The notes below the pieces were generated by a model. That model saw nothing but the letters and a program-made list of their open reading frames with translations, did not search any database and had not been told where the DNA came from. Positions 1-5,999 of a DNA stretch of 5,999 nt are shown here, one piece after another (within the stretch, counting starts at the first letter, position 1; each line of letters opens with the position of its first letter). Position numbers and translations under genes: made by a program. This stretch comes from an uncultured Bacteroidota bacterium (GTDB taxonomy: Bacteria > Bacteroidota > Bacteroidia > Chitinophagales > S012-47): positions 1-5,999 of the forward strand of contig CAJXXO010000169.1 in assembly GCA_913062655.1 (NCBI GenBank), in the 5' to 3' direction.

Positions 1-24
1 GCAAACTACAATATAGTAAATAAC

Positions 25-61
25 AAAAAAATAGGGGCATCTCCTGTTCGGACGATGCCCC
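25..61 (-). terminator. Rho-independent terminator, minus strand
   Basis: An 8-bp perfect stem pairs 61-54 (GGGGCATC read on the minus strand) with 41-34 (GATGCCCC). The 12-base loop may itself close by three further pairs (52-50 with 44-42). Directly after the stem the minus strand reads TA and then seven T (31-25), the classic U-tract. On the plus strand the stem is followed by CAATACTCCCC, with no T-run, so termination is directional towards the left edge. No leftward protein gene lies within the window to its right, so the terminator must serve the short minus-strand transcript. Confidence 0.65.
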
Positions 62-143
62 CAATACTCCCCTAATACACCAGAGTTAATTGCCTTTAAT
101 ATCTTTACAAGCCTTGTTGTATCTGCTTGTTTGTTTCAACGAC
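25..143 (-). ncRNA. Candidate small RNA or attenuated leader
   Basis: Seen: on the minus strand a Bacteroidota-type promoter (149-180) is followed about 90 bases later by a strong hairpin with a U-tract. Together these define a transcript of roughly 120 nt starting near 143 and ending near 25. There is no start codon with a convincing ribosome site inside it and no long frame. The 5' half is A-rich and looks unstructured. The 3' half is G-rich, with GGGG at 72-69 and GGGGG at 62-58 in front of the terminator arm. Either G-run could pair with the terminator's CCCC arm (37-34), so two alternative folds are possible. Inference: this is either a stand-alone small RNA with a Rho-independent end, or the leader of a leftward gene outside the window controlled by attenuation. 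I do not recognise it as 6S, SRP RNA, tmRNA or a known riboswitch. The 5' end is estimated from promoter position only. Confidence 0.4.
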
Positions 144-148
144 AATAG

Positions 149-180
149 CAAAAGTAAGCAGTTATTTTAGCCTGCAAAAA
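149..180 (-). promoter_or_regulatory. Bacteroidota-type promoter, minus strand
   Basis: The minus strand reads TTTTTG (180-175), 18 bases of spacer, then TACTTTTG (156-149). The second box is an exact match to TAnnTTTG, the -7 element used by the Bacteroidota primary sigma factor. The TTG about 18 bases upstream fits the -33 element. The expected transcription start is near 143. This is the only place in the first 287 bases where I found both boxes at a sensible spacing on the same strand. Confidence 0.5.
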
Positions 181-287
181 CAATTTGGCTTAAAAGCATA
201 AGATTATCGATTAAGCAACCTTTGTAGTCGATAAAAAGCATGGCGAAAACAAATAATTTATAGAAATAAGTAAAATGTAAAGGGTTT

Positions 288-3104
288 ATGGTGATAAGTT
301 TGAGGTGTGTTGCTGGTGGTTTGCGTAAGATCATATTTTTGATGAGTGTAGGCTTTCTGTCGATAAGTTGGGCGCAACAGCCATTGCAACATGATGTGTA
401 TGAAGAGTGGCGATCACTGAAGGAGGTGCAATTATCCCCTGATGGCGATTGGTTGGGATACCGGATCCAGCCCGCAAAGGGAGATGGGTGGCTAGTGGCG
501 ACAAGCACAACCGCTCCCTTTGACAGTGTGGTCATAGATAGGGGTAAGCAACTGGCTTTTGCCCCGGAAAGGCCGTTTTTTGCTGCTCATATAGTACCAT
601 GGCACGACTCAGTGGTAACCGCTAAGCGGGAAGGCGTAAAAAAACCAAAGCTGCCCAAAGACTCCTTGGTTGTCTATGATCTTGACAATGATCGGCAGTG
701 GAAGACCGCCCGGCTGGTTTCGTTTGCTTTCCCGGAAGAGAAAGGACATCACATAGCCTACCTGCAGGAGCCTGAAAAAGTGGCTGATACTTCAGCGGCA
801 GATACCCTCAATGGTGAAGATGGCTGGCTGCCTTCGCCCGCAAAAAAAGATCAACCCAATAAGGGACAGCGGTTGGTCGTATTGCGGTTGGACAATTTCG
901 ATACCGTCTCTTTTCCGGCCGTATCCGCTTATCAATGGTCTGACGAAGGCAGGCTTTTGGCTTTCGTTTCTGAAGGGGATAGTACGCTTTCCAAAGGGCT
1001 ATTTGTATATGATGTAACGGAAGAGCGAACGCACGCTTTATTGGATAGTGCACAGGCTTACCAGCAGTTGGTGTGGGATAAGGAAGGAGAGCAACTCCTC
1101 TTTTTTGCGCATCATGATACCACTGAGCCAGAACAACCGGTTTGGCAACTGTATCGGTGGACAACAACTGCCGATACAGCAACCGTTTGGCTGGATACGA
1201 GTCAGGCCGTATTACCCGAAGGATGGACAGTCAGCCCACATGAGGCACCTCAATTTGAGGAAGGCGGAAGGGTGGTCTACCTGGGGATAGCGCCATTACC
1301 CCCGGTAATGCCGGAAGATTCACTGGGTGATTTTGAACAACCCAAAGTGGATGTATGGAGCTGGACGGATGATGTGCTAATGCCGAGGCAACTGGAAAGA
1401 AAGAAGGCTGAAATGGAAAGAACCTATTGGGCGCGATGGGACGGCCAAGCACTGGTTCAGTTGGCAGATAGTAGCGTGCGCCAATTGCGGTTTACCCCTT
1501 TCTTCCAGGGGCGGCATGCCTTAGGCATTGATGATACGCCTTACCTGAAAGAACAATCATGGGCCTACCCGTGGCGAAGGGATGCCTACCTTGTTGATTG
1601 TAAAACAGGACAAAGACAGCCCATTGCCACTGGACTGGCGTATGGGGTACAAATAAGCCCTTTTGGTCGTTTCATAACCTGGTATGACGATAGGGACACG
1701 GCATGGGTAGCGTATGATATCCGAAAGGCCACCACCCGGAAGCTTTCTGTTGCCATATCCCACCCCATCTACCGGGAGGACCACGATGCACCGCACCCGG
1801 CCAGACCCTATGGCCTTGGTGGCTGGCTGCATGAAGATGAGGGCGTATTGCTATACGATGCGTATGATATTTGGCTGGTTGACCCCAGGCGACCCGACAA
1901 GGCTGTCAATCTCACACAGGGCATAGGGCGTGCCACTGAAACGGAGTATCGTGTACGCAATCTTCGCAAGGATACCACATGGATCGACACCGATCGCCCC
2001 CTTTATCTTGAGGCTTTTTGTGAAAAAGACAAGGCTAATGGCTATTTGACTTATGATTGGACATCGGAGGAGAGGGATACTCTCACCTGGGGTGCCCAAC
2101 AGGTGAGGGGCTTACGTAAGGCAACTACATCGAGCGTTGTAGCCTGGCAGCAAGGTGATTTCATCCATTATCCGGAGGTGCACGTACAGGTTGGTCAGCA
2201 AACCTACAAGCGCAGTGTCACCAATCCACAGCAATCGGAGTATGCGTGGGGTTCAGCAGAGCTGATGCGCTGGACTGATTTTAGCGGTAAAGAAAGAGAA
2301 GGCTTGTTGTACTTGCCTGCCAACTTCGATAGTACGAAGCAGTACCCACTACTGGTCTATTACTATGAGCAAGTGTCGGATAATTTGCACCGGCATTATA
2401 TTCCTTCCCCCAGCCGCTCGGTGATCAATCCGGCCATGTATGCCAGCAATGGTTATGTCATCTTCATGCCCAACATCCACTACCAAATTGGCTACCCCGG
2501 CAAGAGTGCGTATGATGCCATCATGTCGGGTACACAAGCCGTCCTGGCACGTGGTTTTGTCGATGCCGATAGGATGGGTTTGCAAGGGCAAAGCTGGGGT
2601 GGCTACCAAACCGCCTACATGGTGACACAGACCAACCGGTTTGCGGCTGCCATGGCTGGCGCTCCGGTTGCCAATATGTTCAGCGCCTATGGCGGCATTC
2701 GATGGGGTAGTGGGCTAAGCCGTTCTTTTCAATACGAGCGTTCACAGAGTCGCATTGGGGCTACCCCCTGGGAGAATCCGCATTTGTATTGGCAAAATTC
2801 GCCCGTCTTCTTTGCCGATCAGGTGGAGACACCTTTGCTGATGATGCACAATGATGATGACGGTGCCGTACCCTGGTACCAGGGCATAGAGCTTTTTGTA
2901 GCCCTCCGCAGGCTGGATAAGCCGGTGTGGTTACTTAATTACAATGGCGATAAGCACAATTTGCGCAAATGGCCCAACCGGGTAGACTTGTCTATTCGCA
3001 TGCAGCAGTTTTTTGACCACTATTTGAAAGGAAAACAGGCGCCAAGTTGGATGACATCGGGGGTGCCAGCCTTGCAAAAAGGCCAAAATTATGGCTATGA
3101 CTAA
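288..3104 (+). CDS. Secreted S9 (prolyl oligopeptidase family) serine peptidase
   Basis: A complete 938-residue exported serine peptidase. An N-terminal signal peptide (R13-K14, then a hydrophobic run to W28) probably ends at A29 before Q30-Q31, so the protein leaves the cytoplasm. Residues about 36-640 are WD/beta-propeller-like, with motifs such as LSPDGDWLGY near the start. In this family the propeller gates access to the active site. Residues about 656-925 form the alpha/beta-hydrolase domain. The nucleophile is S769 in GQSWGGY, the acid is D858 in HNDDDGAVPWYQG, and the base is H890 in GDKHNL, so the triad is intact. The C-terminus keeps the SWMTSGVPALQKG type of tail I associate with large Bacteroidota S9 peptidases. 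It is longer than DPP4 or POP (about 700-770), with the extra length in the propeller region, which is usual for this subgroup. Expected activity is cleavage of peptides, but the exact specificity cannot be read from sequence. Start choice: ATG at 288 is preceded by AAAGGG; TTG at 321 would give an equally good, shorter signal peptide. Confidence 0.95.
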   Translation: MVISLRCVAGGLRKIIFLMSVGFLSISWAQQPLQHDVYEEWRSLKEVQLSPDGDWLGYRIQPAKGDGWLVATSTTAPFDSVVIDRGKQLAFAPERPFFAAHIVPWHDSVVTAKREGVKKPKLPKDSLVVYDLDNDRQWKTARLVSFAFPEEKGHHIAYLQEPEKVADTSAADTLNGEDGWLPSPAKKDQPNKGQRLVVLRLDNFDTVSFPAVSAYQWSDEGRLLAFVSEGDSTLSKGLFVYDVTEERTHALLDSAQAYQQLVWDKEGEQLLFFAHHDTTEPEQPVWQLYRWTTTADTATVWLDTSQAVLPEGWTVSPHEAPQFEEGGRVVYLGIAPLPPVMPEDSLGDFEQPKVDVWSWTDDVLMPRQLERKKAEMERTYWARWDGQALVQLADSSVRQLRFTPFFQGRHALGIDDTPYLKEQSWAYPWRRDAYLVDCKTGQRQPIATGLAYGVQISPFGRFITWYDDRDTAWVAYDIRKATTRKLSVAISHPIYREDHDAPHPARPYGLGGWLHEDEGVLLYDAYDIWLVDPRRPDKAVNLTQGIGRATETEYRVRNLRKDTTWIDTDRPLYLEAFCEKDKANGYLTYDWTSEERDTLTWGAQQVRGLRKATTSSVVAWQQGDFIHYPEVHVQVGQQTYKRSVTNPQQSEYAWGSAELMRWTDFSGKEREGLLYLPANFDSTKQYPLLVYYYEQVSDNLHRHYIPSPSRSVINPAMYASNGYVIFMPNIHYQIGYPGKSAYDAIMSGTQAVLARGFVDADRMGLQGQSWGGYQTAYMVTQTNRFAAAMAGAPVANMFSAYGGIRWGSGLSRSFQYERSQSRIGATPWENPHLYWQNSPVFFADQVETPLLMMHNDDDGAVPWYQGIELFVALRRLDKPVWLLNYNGDKHNLRKWPNRVDLSIRMQQFFDHYLKGKQAPSWMTSGVPALQKGQNYGYD

Positions 3105-3208
3105 TGGGGAAGTAACATTAGCTTAACATGGATGATTGACCAATATCACCGGATAGCAGATCATAAATATTAACTTTGCCCGTCAGAACAAAACCAAATT
3201 CATTCAGT
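3105..3208 (+). other. Intergenic gap between the two genes
   Basis: This gap is 104 bases long and AT-rich. I see no strong terminator hairpin for the peptidase gene; the only dyad is a weak ATTG-AC-CAAT at 3135-3144. The right half holds the -7 box described separately, followed by an A-rich leader. No small gene is visible. Confidence 0.6.
3171..3178 (+). promoter_or_regulatory. Probable -7 promoter box of the modular protein gene
   Basis: TAACTTTG matches the Bacteroidota TAnnTTTG -7 element exactly and ends 30 bases before the ATG at 3209. That would put the transcript start near 3185 and give a leader of about 24 nt (rich in A and C). No TTG sits at the ideal -33 spacing (about 3145-3154 reads TCACCGGATA). 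The nearest is TTG at 3136-3138, too far upstream. The promoter may therefore be weak or depend on another factor. Confidence 0.5.
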
Positions 3209-5999
3209 ATGAGAAGATTACTTACCGCGATCACAGTATTACTGAGTACAACGCTCCTAATGGCGCAGAGCGACTTGGTAATAACCGCTGCTTATGATGG
3301 TCCCTTGAGTGGAGGGCATCCAAAGGGCGTAGAATTGTATGTCATCAATGATATCACTGACCTTAGTGTGTATGGCCTTGGCAGTGCCAATAACGGAGGT
3401 GGTTCAGATGGTGAAGAGTTTACCTTCCCCGCTGTTTCAGCAACATCAGGTAGTTACATTTATGTGGCTGCGGATAGTGCCGGATTCAGAGATTTCATGG
3501 GCTTCGATGCCGACTACATAGATGGTGCTATGGCCATCAACGGTGATGACGCTATTGAGCTCTTTCAAAGTGGAGCTGTTGTAGATGTGCTTGGAGATAT
3601 CAATGTAGATGGTACAGGTGAACCTTGGGAGTATAAAGACGGATGGGCCTATCGCAATGACGGTACCGGCCCAGATGGTGCGACCTTCACCGTGGCCAAT
3701 TGGTCATTCAGTGGTCCTGATGCTTTGGATGGTGAAACCACCAATGCTACAGCCGCTACACCAGTACCTGCGGGTACCTATAGCCCGACAACTGGTCCTG
3801 CTACCTTCAACCTAACGTTTCAGGTAGATATGTCAGAAGAGAATCCAATTGATGATACCATTTCAGTGGCGGGTAACTTCCAGGCTGCTGCCGGTTATGC
3901 CTCAGATTGGACGCCTGGTATCACTGAACTGACAGATCCCGATAATGACTCCATTTACACGCTAACCGTACAAGTGCCTGCCGGTACTTATGAATTTAAG
4001 TACATCAACGGTGCTTCTTGGGGCAATGATGAAGCCGTGCCGGGCGCCTGCGCTGTGAATAACAACCGCGAGGTTACCGTAACTGCAGATGCAGTGCTGG
4101 ATGTAGTTTGTTTTGGTAAGTGCACGCCTTGTACTGTTGTACTACCTACTAAGACAGTAACCTTCCAGGTTGACATGTCAAATGAAACCGTGAGTGCCAA
4201 TGGTGTTCACGTGGCAGGTAGTTTCCAGGGTTGGAATCCTTCCGGTACACAGATGACAGCCATAGGTAATGGTATCTACGCGGTAACGGTACAGATTGAC
4301 TCCGGCAATGTGGAACAATACAAGTTTATCAATGGCAATGACTGGCCAGATGCAGAAACGGTGCCTTCCGCTTGTGGTGTTTCTGATGGTTTTGGTGGAT
4401 TCAACCGTGAAATAACCGTACAGAATGATGAAACTTTACCAGCCATACTGTTTGGTACCTGCGCGCCTAAGGTGACGGGTCCTCCGGTATACGATATTGC
4501 TACAGTAACTACTGTAGATGCCAATGGCGAGCCTGACTCTGCTGGCGTTACTTGTGAATTGCGCGGTGTAGTCACCTCTGTAAACTTCAGCAACAACCCT
4601 CGCTTGGAGTTCTTTTTCCAGGATGCCACTGGTGGTATCGGGTTGTTTGAGTTTAACAACGACTTTGGCTACAACCCTGTAAATATTGGCGACAGTGTAC
4701 ATGTACAAGGTACCATCGGCCAATTCCGTGGTTTGATTCAGATCAACCCTGACACGGTAATGGTAATGGGACAGGGAACCTTGCCTGCACCAGCAGAAGT
4801 GACCATGTTAGATGAGAGCACAGAAGGTGAGCTCATCCATCTAAGCAATGTACGTTTGGCCGATCCTTCTCAGTGGCCTAGCCCCGGTCAATCCAGAAAC
4901 GTAGATATCGTAGTATGCAACGATACGCTAACCATGCGCATCGACTCTAATACCGAGGTTGATGATAGCGTGAGTGCGCCAACCGGTTCCTTTAATCTTA
5001 CCGGAATTGGCAGCCAATTCGACTTTAGTTCGCCTTACTTCGAAGGCTACCAGGTATTTCCACGTATACCTGCCGATATTATGCCAGTACCATCTCAGGA
5101 CATCGCTAACTACACAAGTGTCGATGCAAATGGTGAAGCAGATAGCTCGGGTGTTCAGGTCGTATTTGAAGGAACAGTTACCTCTGTTGACTACGATGGC
5201 AACAGCGGTTTAAACTTCTTCATGCAAGATGAAACAGATGGAATTGCATTATTCAATTTTGCTGATGTAGATGTAAATGGCTCACCTTATCAGGTGATGA
5301 TGGGTGATAAGTTACGTGTACATGGAGATATCGACCAATTCCGTGGTTTGACGCAGGTATTTGTTGATTCCATCGAATGGTTATGTCAAGGTTTGGATGT
5401 TCCCATGCCAGTAGTCGTAGATTCATTAGGTGAATACACAGAGGGCAATCTGATTCGTATCAATGGTGCAGAATTGGTGGACGCTTCTCAGTGGCCTAGT
5501 CCTGGTAACAATGCCAGTGTCGACATTAAGGTAGGAATGGACACCCTAGTGCTTCGCATCGATCGGGATACGGATATTGACGATAGTGTAAGTGCCCCTT
5601 CTGGTGCATTTGATATCATTGGTCTTGGTTCTCAGTTTACCTTCGGCCCTCCATTCTTAGATGGATATCAAATATTGCCCCGTGTACCATCTGATATTAT
5701 TGCTGCACCATCCACTGTTGGTGTGCCGTGTGCAGACTTGTACATCTCAGAGTACTTCGAAGGTGGAGGAAACAACAAAGGTTTTGAAATTTATAATCCG
5801 ACCGACAATCCGATTGATTTGTCAAACTATACCATCGAGTTAAGTGGTAACGGAGGCAGTTTCTTGAATTCGTTCGTCCTCGATGGCCAGTTGGCCTCTA
5901 AGGATGTTTATGTAGTGACAACCGATCAGGCCGACTCTGCAGCCTTAGCAGTAGCCGATACCGCTTTAGGCTTCCCAAGTGTGGCGCACTTTAGTGGTG
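3209..5999 (+). CDS. Exported LTD/CBM-like/OB-fold modular protein, 3' end cut
   Basis: The frame is open from ATG 3209 to the window edge, at least 930 residues, with no stop. The start is supported by an ideal signal peptide (MRRLLTAITVLLSTTLLMAQ, cut near A19/Q20) and by a -7 box 30 bases upstream. There is no Shine-Dalgarno. Domains in order: Lamin-Tail-like (about 22-178, with KGVELYVIND); two carbohydrate-binding-like beta-sandwich repeats, each opening with FQVDMS (about 199-308 and 315-421); two OB-fold-type repeats of about 200 residues (428-629 and 630-836), each opening with VDANGE.DS and closing with R.P.DI; and a second Lamin-Tail domain (from about 841, LYISEYFEGGGNN). From knowledge of the families, this mix is typical of large secreted Bacteroidota proteins, often type IX secretion substrates, and resembles the non-catalytic part of extracellular nucleases. 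Function is inferred as surface binding. No catalytic domain or sorting signal is visible, since both would lie beyond 5999. Confidence 0.93.
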   Translation, partial: MRRLLTAITVLLSTTLLMAQSDLVITAAYDGPLSGGHPKGVELYVINDITDLSVYGLGSANNGGGSDGEEFTFPAVSATSGSYIYVAADSAGFRDFMGFDADYIDGAMAINGDDAIELFQSGAVVDVLGDINVDGTGEPWEYKDGWAYRNDGTGPDGATFTVANWSFSGPDALDGETTNATAATPVPAGTYSPTTGPATFNLTFQVDMSEENPIDDTISVAGNFQAAAGYASDWTPGITELTDPDNDSIYTLTVQVPAGTYEFKYINGASWGNDEAVPGACAVNNNREVTVTADAVLDVVCFGKCTPCTVVLPTKTVTFQVDMSNETVSANGVHVAGSFQGWNPSGTQMTAIGNGIYAVTVQIDSGNVEQYKFINGNDWPDAETVPSACGVSDGFGGFNREITVQNDETLPAILFGTCAPKVTGPPVYDIATVTTVDANGEPDSAGVTCELRGVVTSVNFSNNPRLEFFFQDATGGIGLFEFNNDFGYNPVNIGDSVHVQGTIGQFRGLIQINPDTVMVMGQGTLPAPAEVTMLDESTEGELIHLSNVRLADPSQWPSPGQSRNVDIVVCNDTLTMRIDSNTEVDDSVSAPTGSFNLTGIGSQFDFSSPYFEGYQVFPRIPADIMPVPSQDIANYTSVDANGEADSSGVQVVFEGTVTSVDYDGNSGLNFFMQDETDGIALFNFADVDVNGSPYQVMMGDKLRVHGDIDQFRGLTQVFVDSIEWLCQGLDVPMPVVVDSLGEYTEGNLIRINGAELVDASQWPSPGNNASVDIKVGMDTLVLRIDRDTDIDDSVSAPSGAFDIIGLGSQFTFGPPFLDGYQILPRVPSDIIAAPSTVGVPCADLYISEYFEGGGNNKGFEIYNPTDNPIDLSNYTIELSGNGGSFLNSFVLDGQLASKDVYVVTTDQADSAALAVADTALGFPSVAHFSG
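3272..3742 (+). other. First Lamin-Tail-like domain (residues ~22-178)
   Basis: Starts right after the signal peptide with DLVITAAYDGPLSGG, then PKGVELYVINDITDLS (about 38-53), a glycine-rich turn NNGGGSDGEEFTFP, and GDDAIELFQSG. These are the strand motifs of the variant Lamin-Tail domain found at the front of secreted nucleases and surface proteins of Bacteroidota and some gammaproteobacteria. The domain is an immunoglobulin-like fold used for binding or anchoring, with no enzymatic role expected. Confidence 0.7.
3803..4471 (+). repeat. Two tandem carbohydrate-binding-like modules
   Basis: The units are at residues 199-308 (3803-4132) and 315-421 (4151-4471), period about 115 residues. Shared pattern: TFQVDMS at the start, V.VAG.FQ in the second strand, then Y.FK(Y/F)ING near the middle, VP.AC before an asparagine/glycine turn, RE(V/I)TV, and a closing FG.C.P. 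Each unit has a conserved cysteine pair (C281 with C301 or C305; C389 with C418) that could form a disulfide outside the cytoplasm. The fold resembles CBM20/CBM48 starch- or glycogen-binding domains; sugar binding itself is inferred. The DNA of the two copies has drifted well apart, so the duplication is old. Confidence 0.65.
4490..5716 (+). repeat. Two tandem ~200-residue OB-fold-type repeats
   Basis: Units are residues 428-629 (4490-5095) and 630-836 (5096-5716). In order both share D-I-A, VDANGE.DS.GV, G.VTSV, L.FF.QD.T.GI.LF.F, GD...V.G.I.QFRGL.Q, EGxLI, SQWPSPG, RID, DDSVSAP.G.F, G.GSQF, GYQ, PR.P.DI. The second unit has a short insertion (DVDVNGSPYQ). Each unit probably holds two small OB barrels, as in the OB-fold regions of YhcR/ExeM-like secreted nucleases and related Bacteroidota surface proteins. 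Two short DNA stretches are identical between the copies: 17 bases at 4720 and 5335, and 16 bases at 4866 and 5484. Ligand unknown. Confidence 0.7.
5729..5999 (+). other. Second Lamin-Tail domain, cut by window edge
   Basis: From C841 the protein reads ADLYISEYFEGGGNNKGFEI and then YNPTDNPIDLSNYTIEL. This is the canonical Lamin-Tail (LTD) opening, with the SEY.EG...NK..E(I/L)YN signature. It belongs to a different subtype from the first domain, which lacks this signature. About 90 residues are present and the domain probably finishes just past the window. Confidence 0.8.

Noticed and set aside
107..117. Near-palindrome ACAAGCCTTGT as an operator or hairpin
   Set aside because: With a one-base centre it is too tight for a good RNA hairpin, and a single 11-base dyad in AT-rich DNA is weak evidence for an operator.
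86..139. 17-codon minus-strand frame (TTG start) inside the small RNA candidate, a possible leader peptide
   Set aside because: It has a TTG start only a few bases after the predicted transcript start, no ribosome site and no codon run typical of attenuation peptides, so it is not supportable as a gene.
217..224. AACCTTTG as a plus-strand -7 box for the peptidase gene
   Set aside because: It has one mismatch at the important first T and no TTG at the right spacing (nearest is 29 bases away), so it was not called.
167..535. Minus-strand frame of 122 codons overlapping the start of the peptidase gene
   Set aside because: It runs antisense through the signal peptide and propeller start of a clearly real gene, and its protein has no recognisable domain.
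4276..4723. Two minus-strand frames (127 and 95 codons) antisense to the modular protein
   Set aside because: The plus frame here encodes the second carbohydrate-binding-like module and the start of the first OB-type repeat with conserved motifs. The antisense products are low-complexity shadows.
3209..5999. Calling the modular protein an extracellular nuclease
   Set aside because: Only Lamin-Tail and OB-type regions that accompany such nucleases are present. No nuclease catalytic motif is visible in the 930 residues.
1..5999. CRISPR array, insertion sequence, tRNA/rRNA or phage genes
   Set aside because: I found no regularly spaced short repeats, transposase motifs, terminal inverted repeats or cloverleaf-like sequence on reading both strands.

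Overview
The window looks like chromosomal DNA from a member of the Bacteroidota (Bacteroidetes). Three things point there: exact TAnnTTTG (-7) promoter boxes, start codons without a clear Shine-Dalgarno but with A-rich upstream sequence, and two exported proteins of types common in that phylum (a ~940-residue S9 peptidase and a Lamin-Tail/OB-fold modular protein). I cannot place it below phylum.

Layout. Positions 1-287 hold no protein gene that I can support. They do hold a well-formed minus-strand unit: a promoter (149-180), a likely transcript start near 143, and a GC-rich hairpin followed by seven U (61 to 25). This looks like a ~120-nt small RNA, or an attenuated leader of a gene lying left of the window. 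Positions 288-3104 (+) encode a complete secreted prolyl-oligopeptidase-family (S9) serine peptidase with an intact Ser769/Asp858/His890 triad. A 104-bp gap (3105-3208) carries an exact -7 box, so the next gene probably has its own promoter. From 3209 (+) to the window edge runs one long open frame of at least 930 codons with no stop. It was cut by the window. It encodes an exported modular protein: signal peptide, Lamin-Tail-like domain, two carbohydrate-binding-like beta-sandwich repeats, two ~200-residue OB-fold-type repeats, and the start of a second Lamin-Tail domain.

How the parts relate. Both proteins are predicted to leave the cytoplasm. The peptidase would degrade peptides in the periplasm or at the surface. 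The modular protein looks like a surface or released binding protein, and it could belong to the extracellular nuclease-like group if a catalytic domain follows beyond the window. Shared orientation is the only link between them, and the sequence does not show co-transcription. I see no tRNA, rRNA, CRISPR array, insertion sequence or phage gene. The most interesting items are the minus-strand RNA candidate and the domain build of the second protein. Neither amounts to a demonstrated new system.
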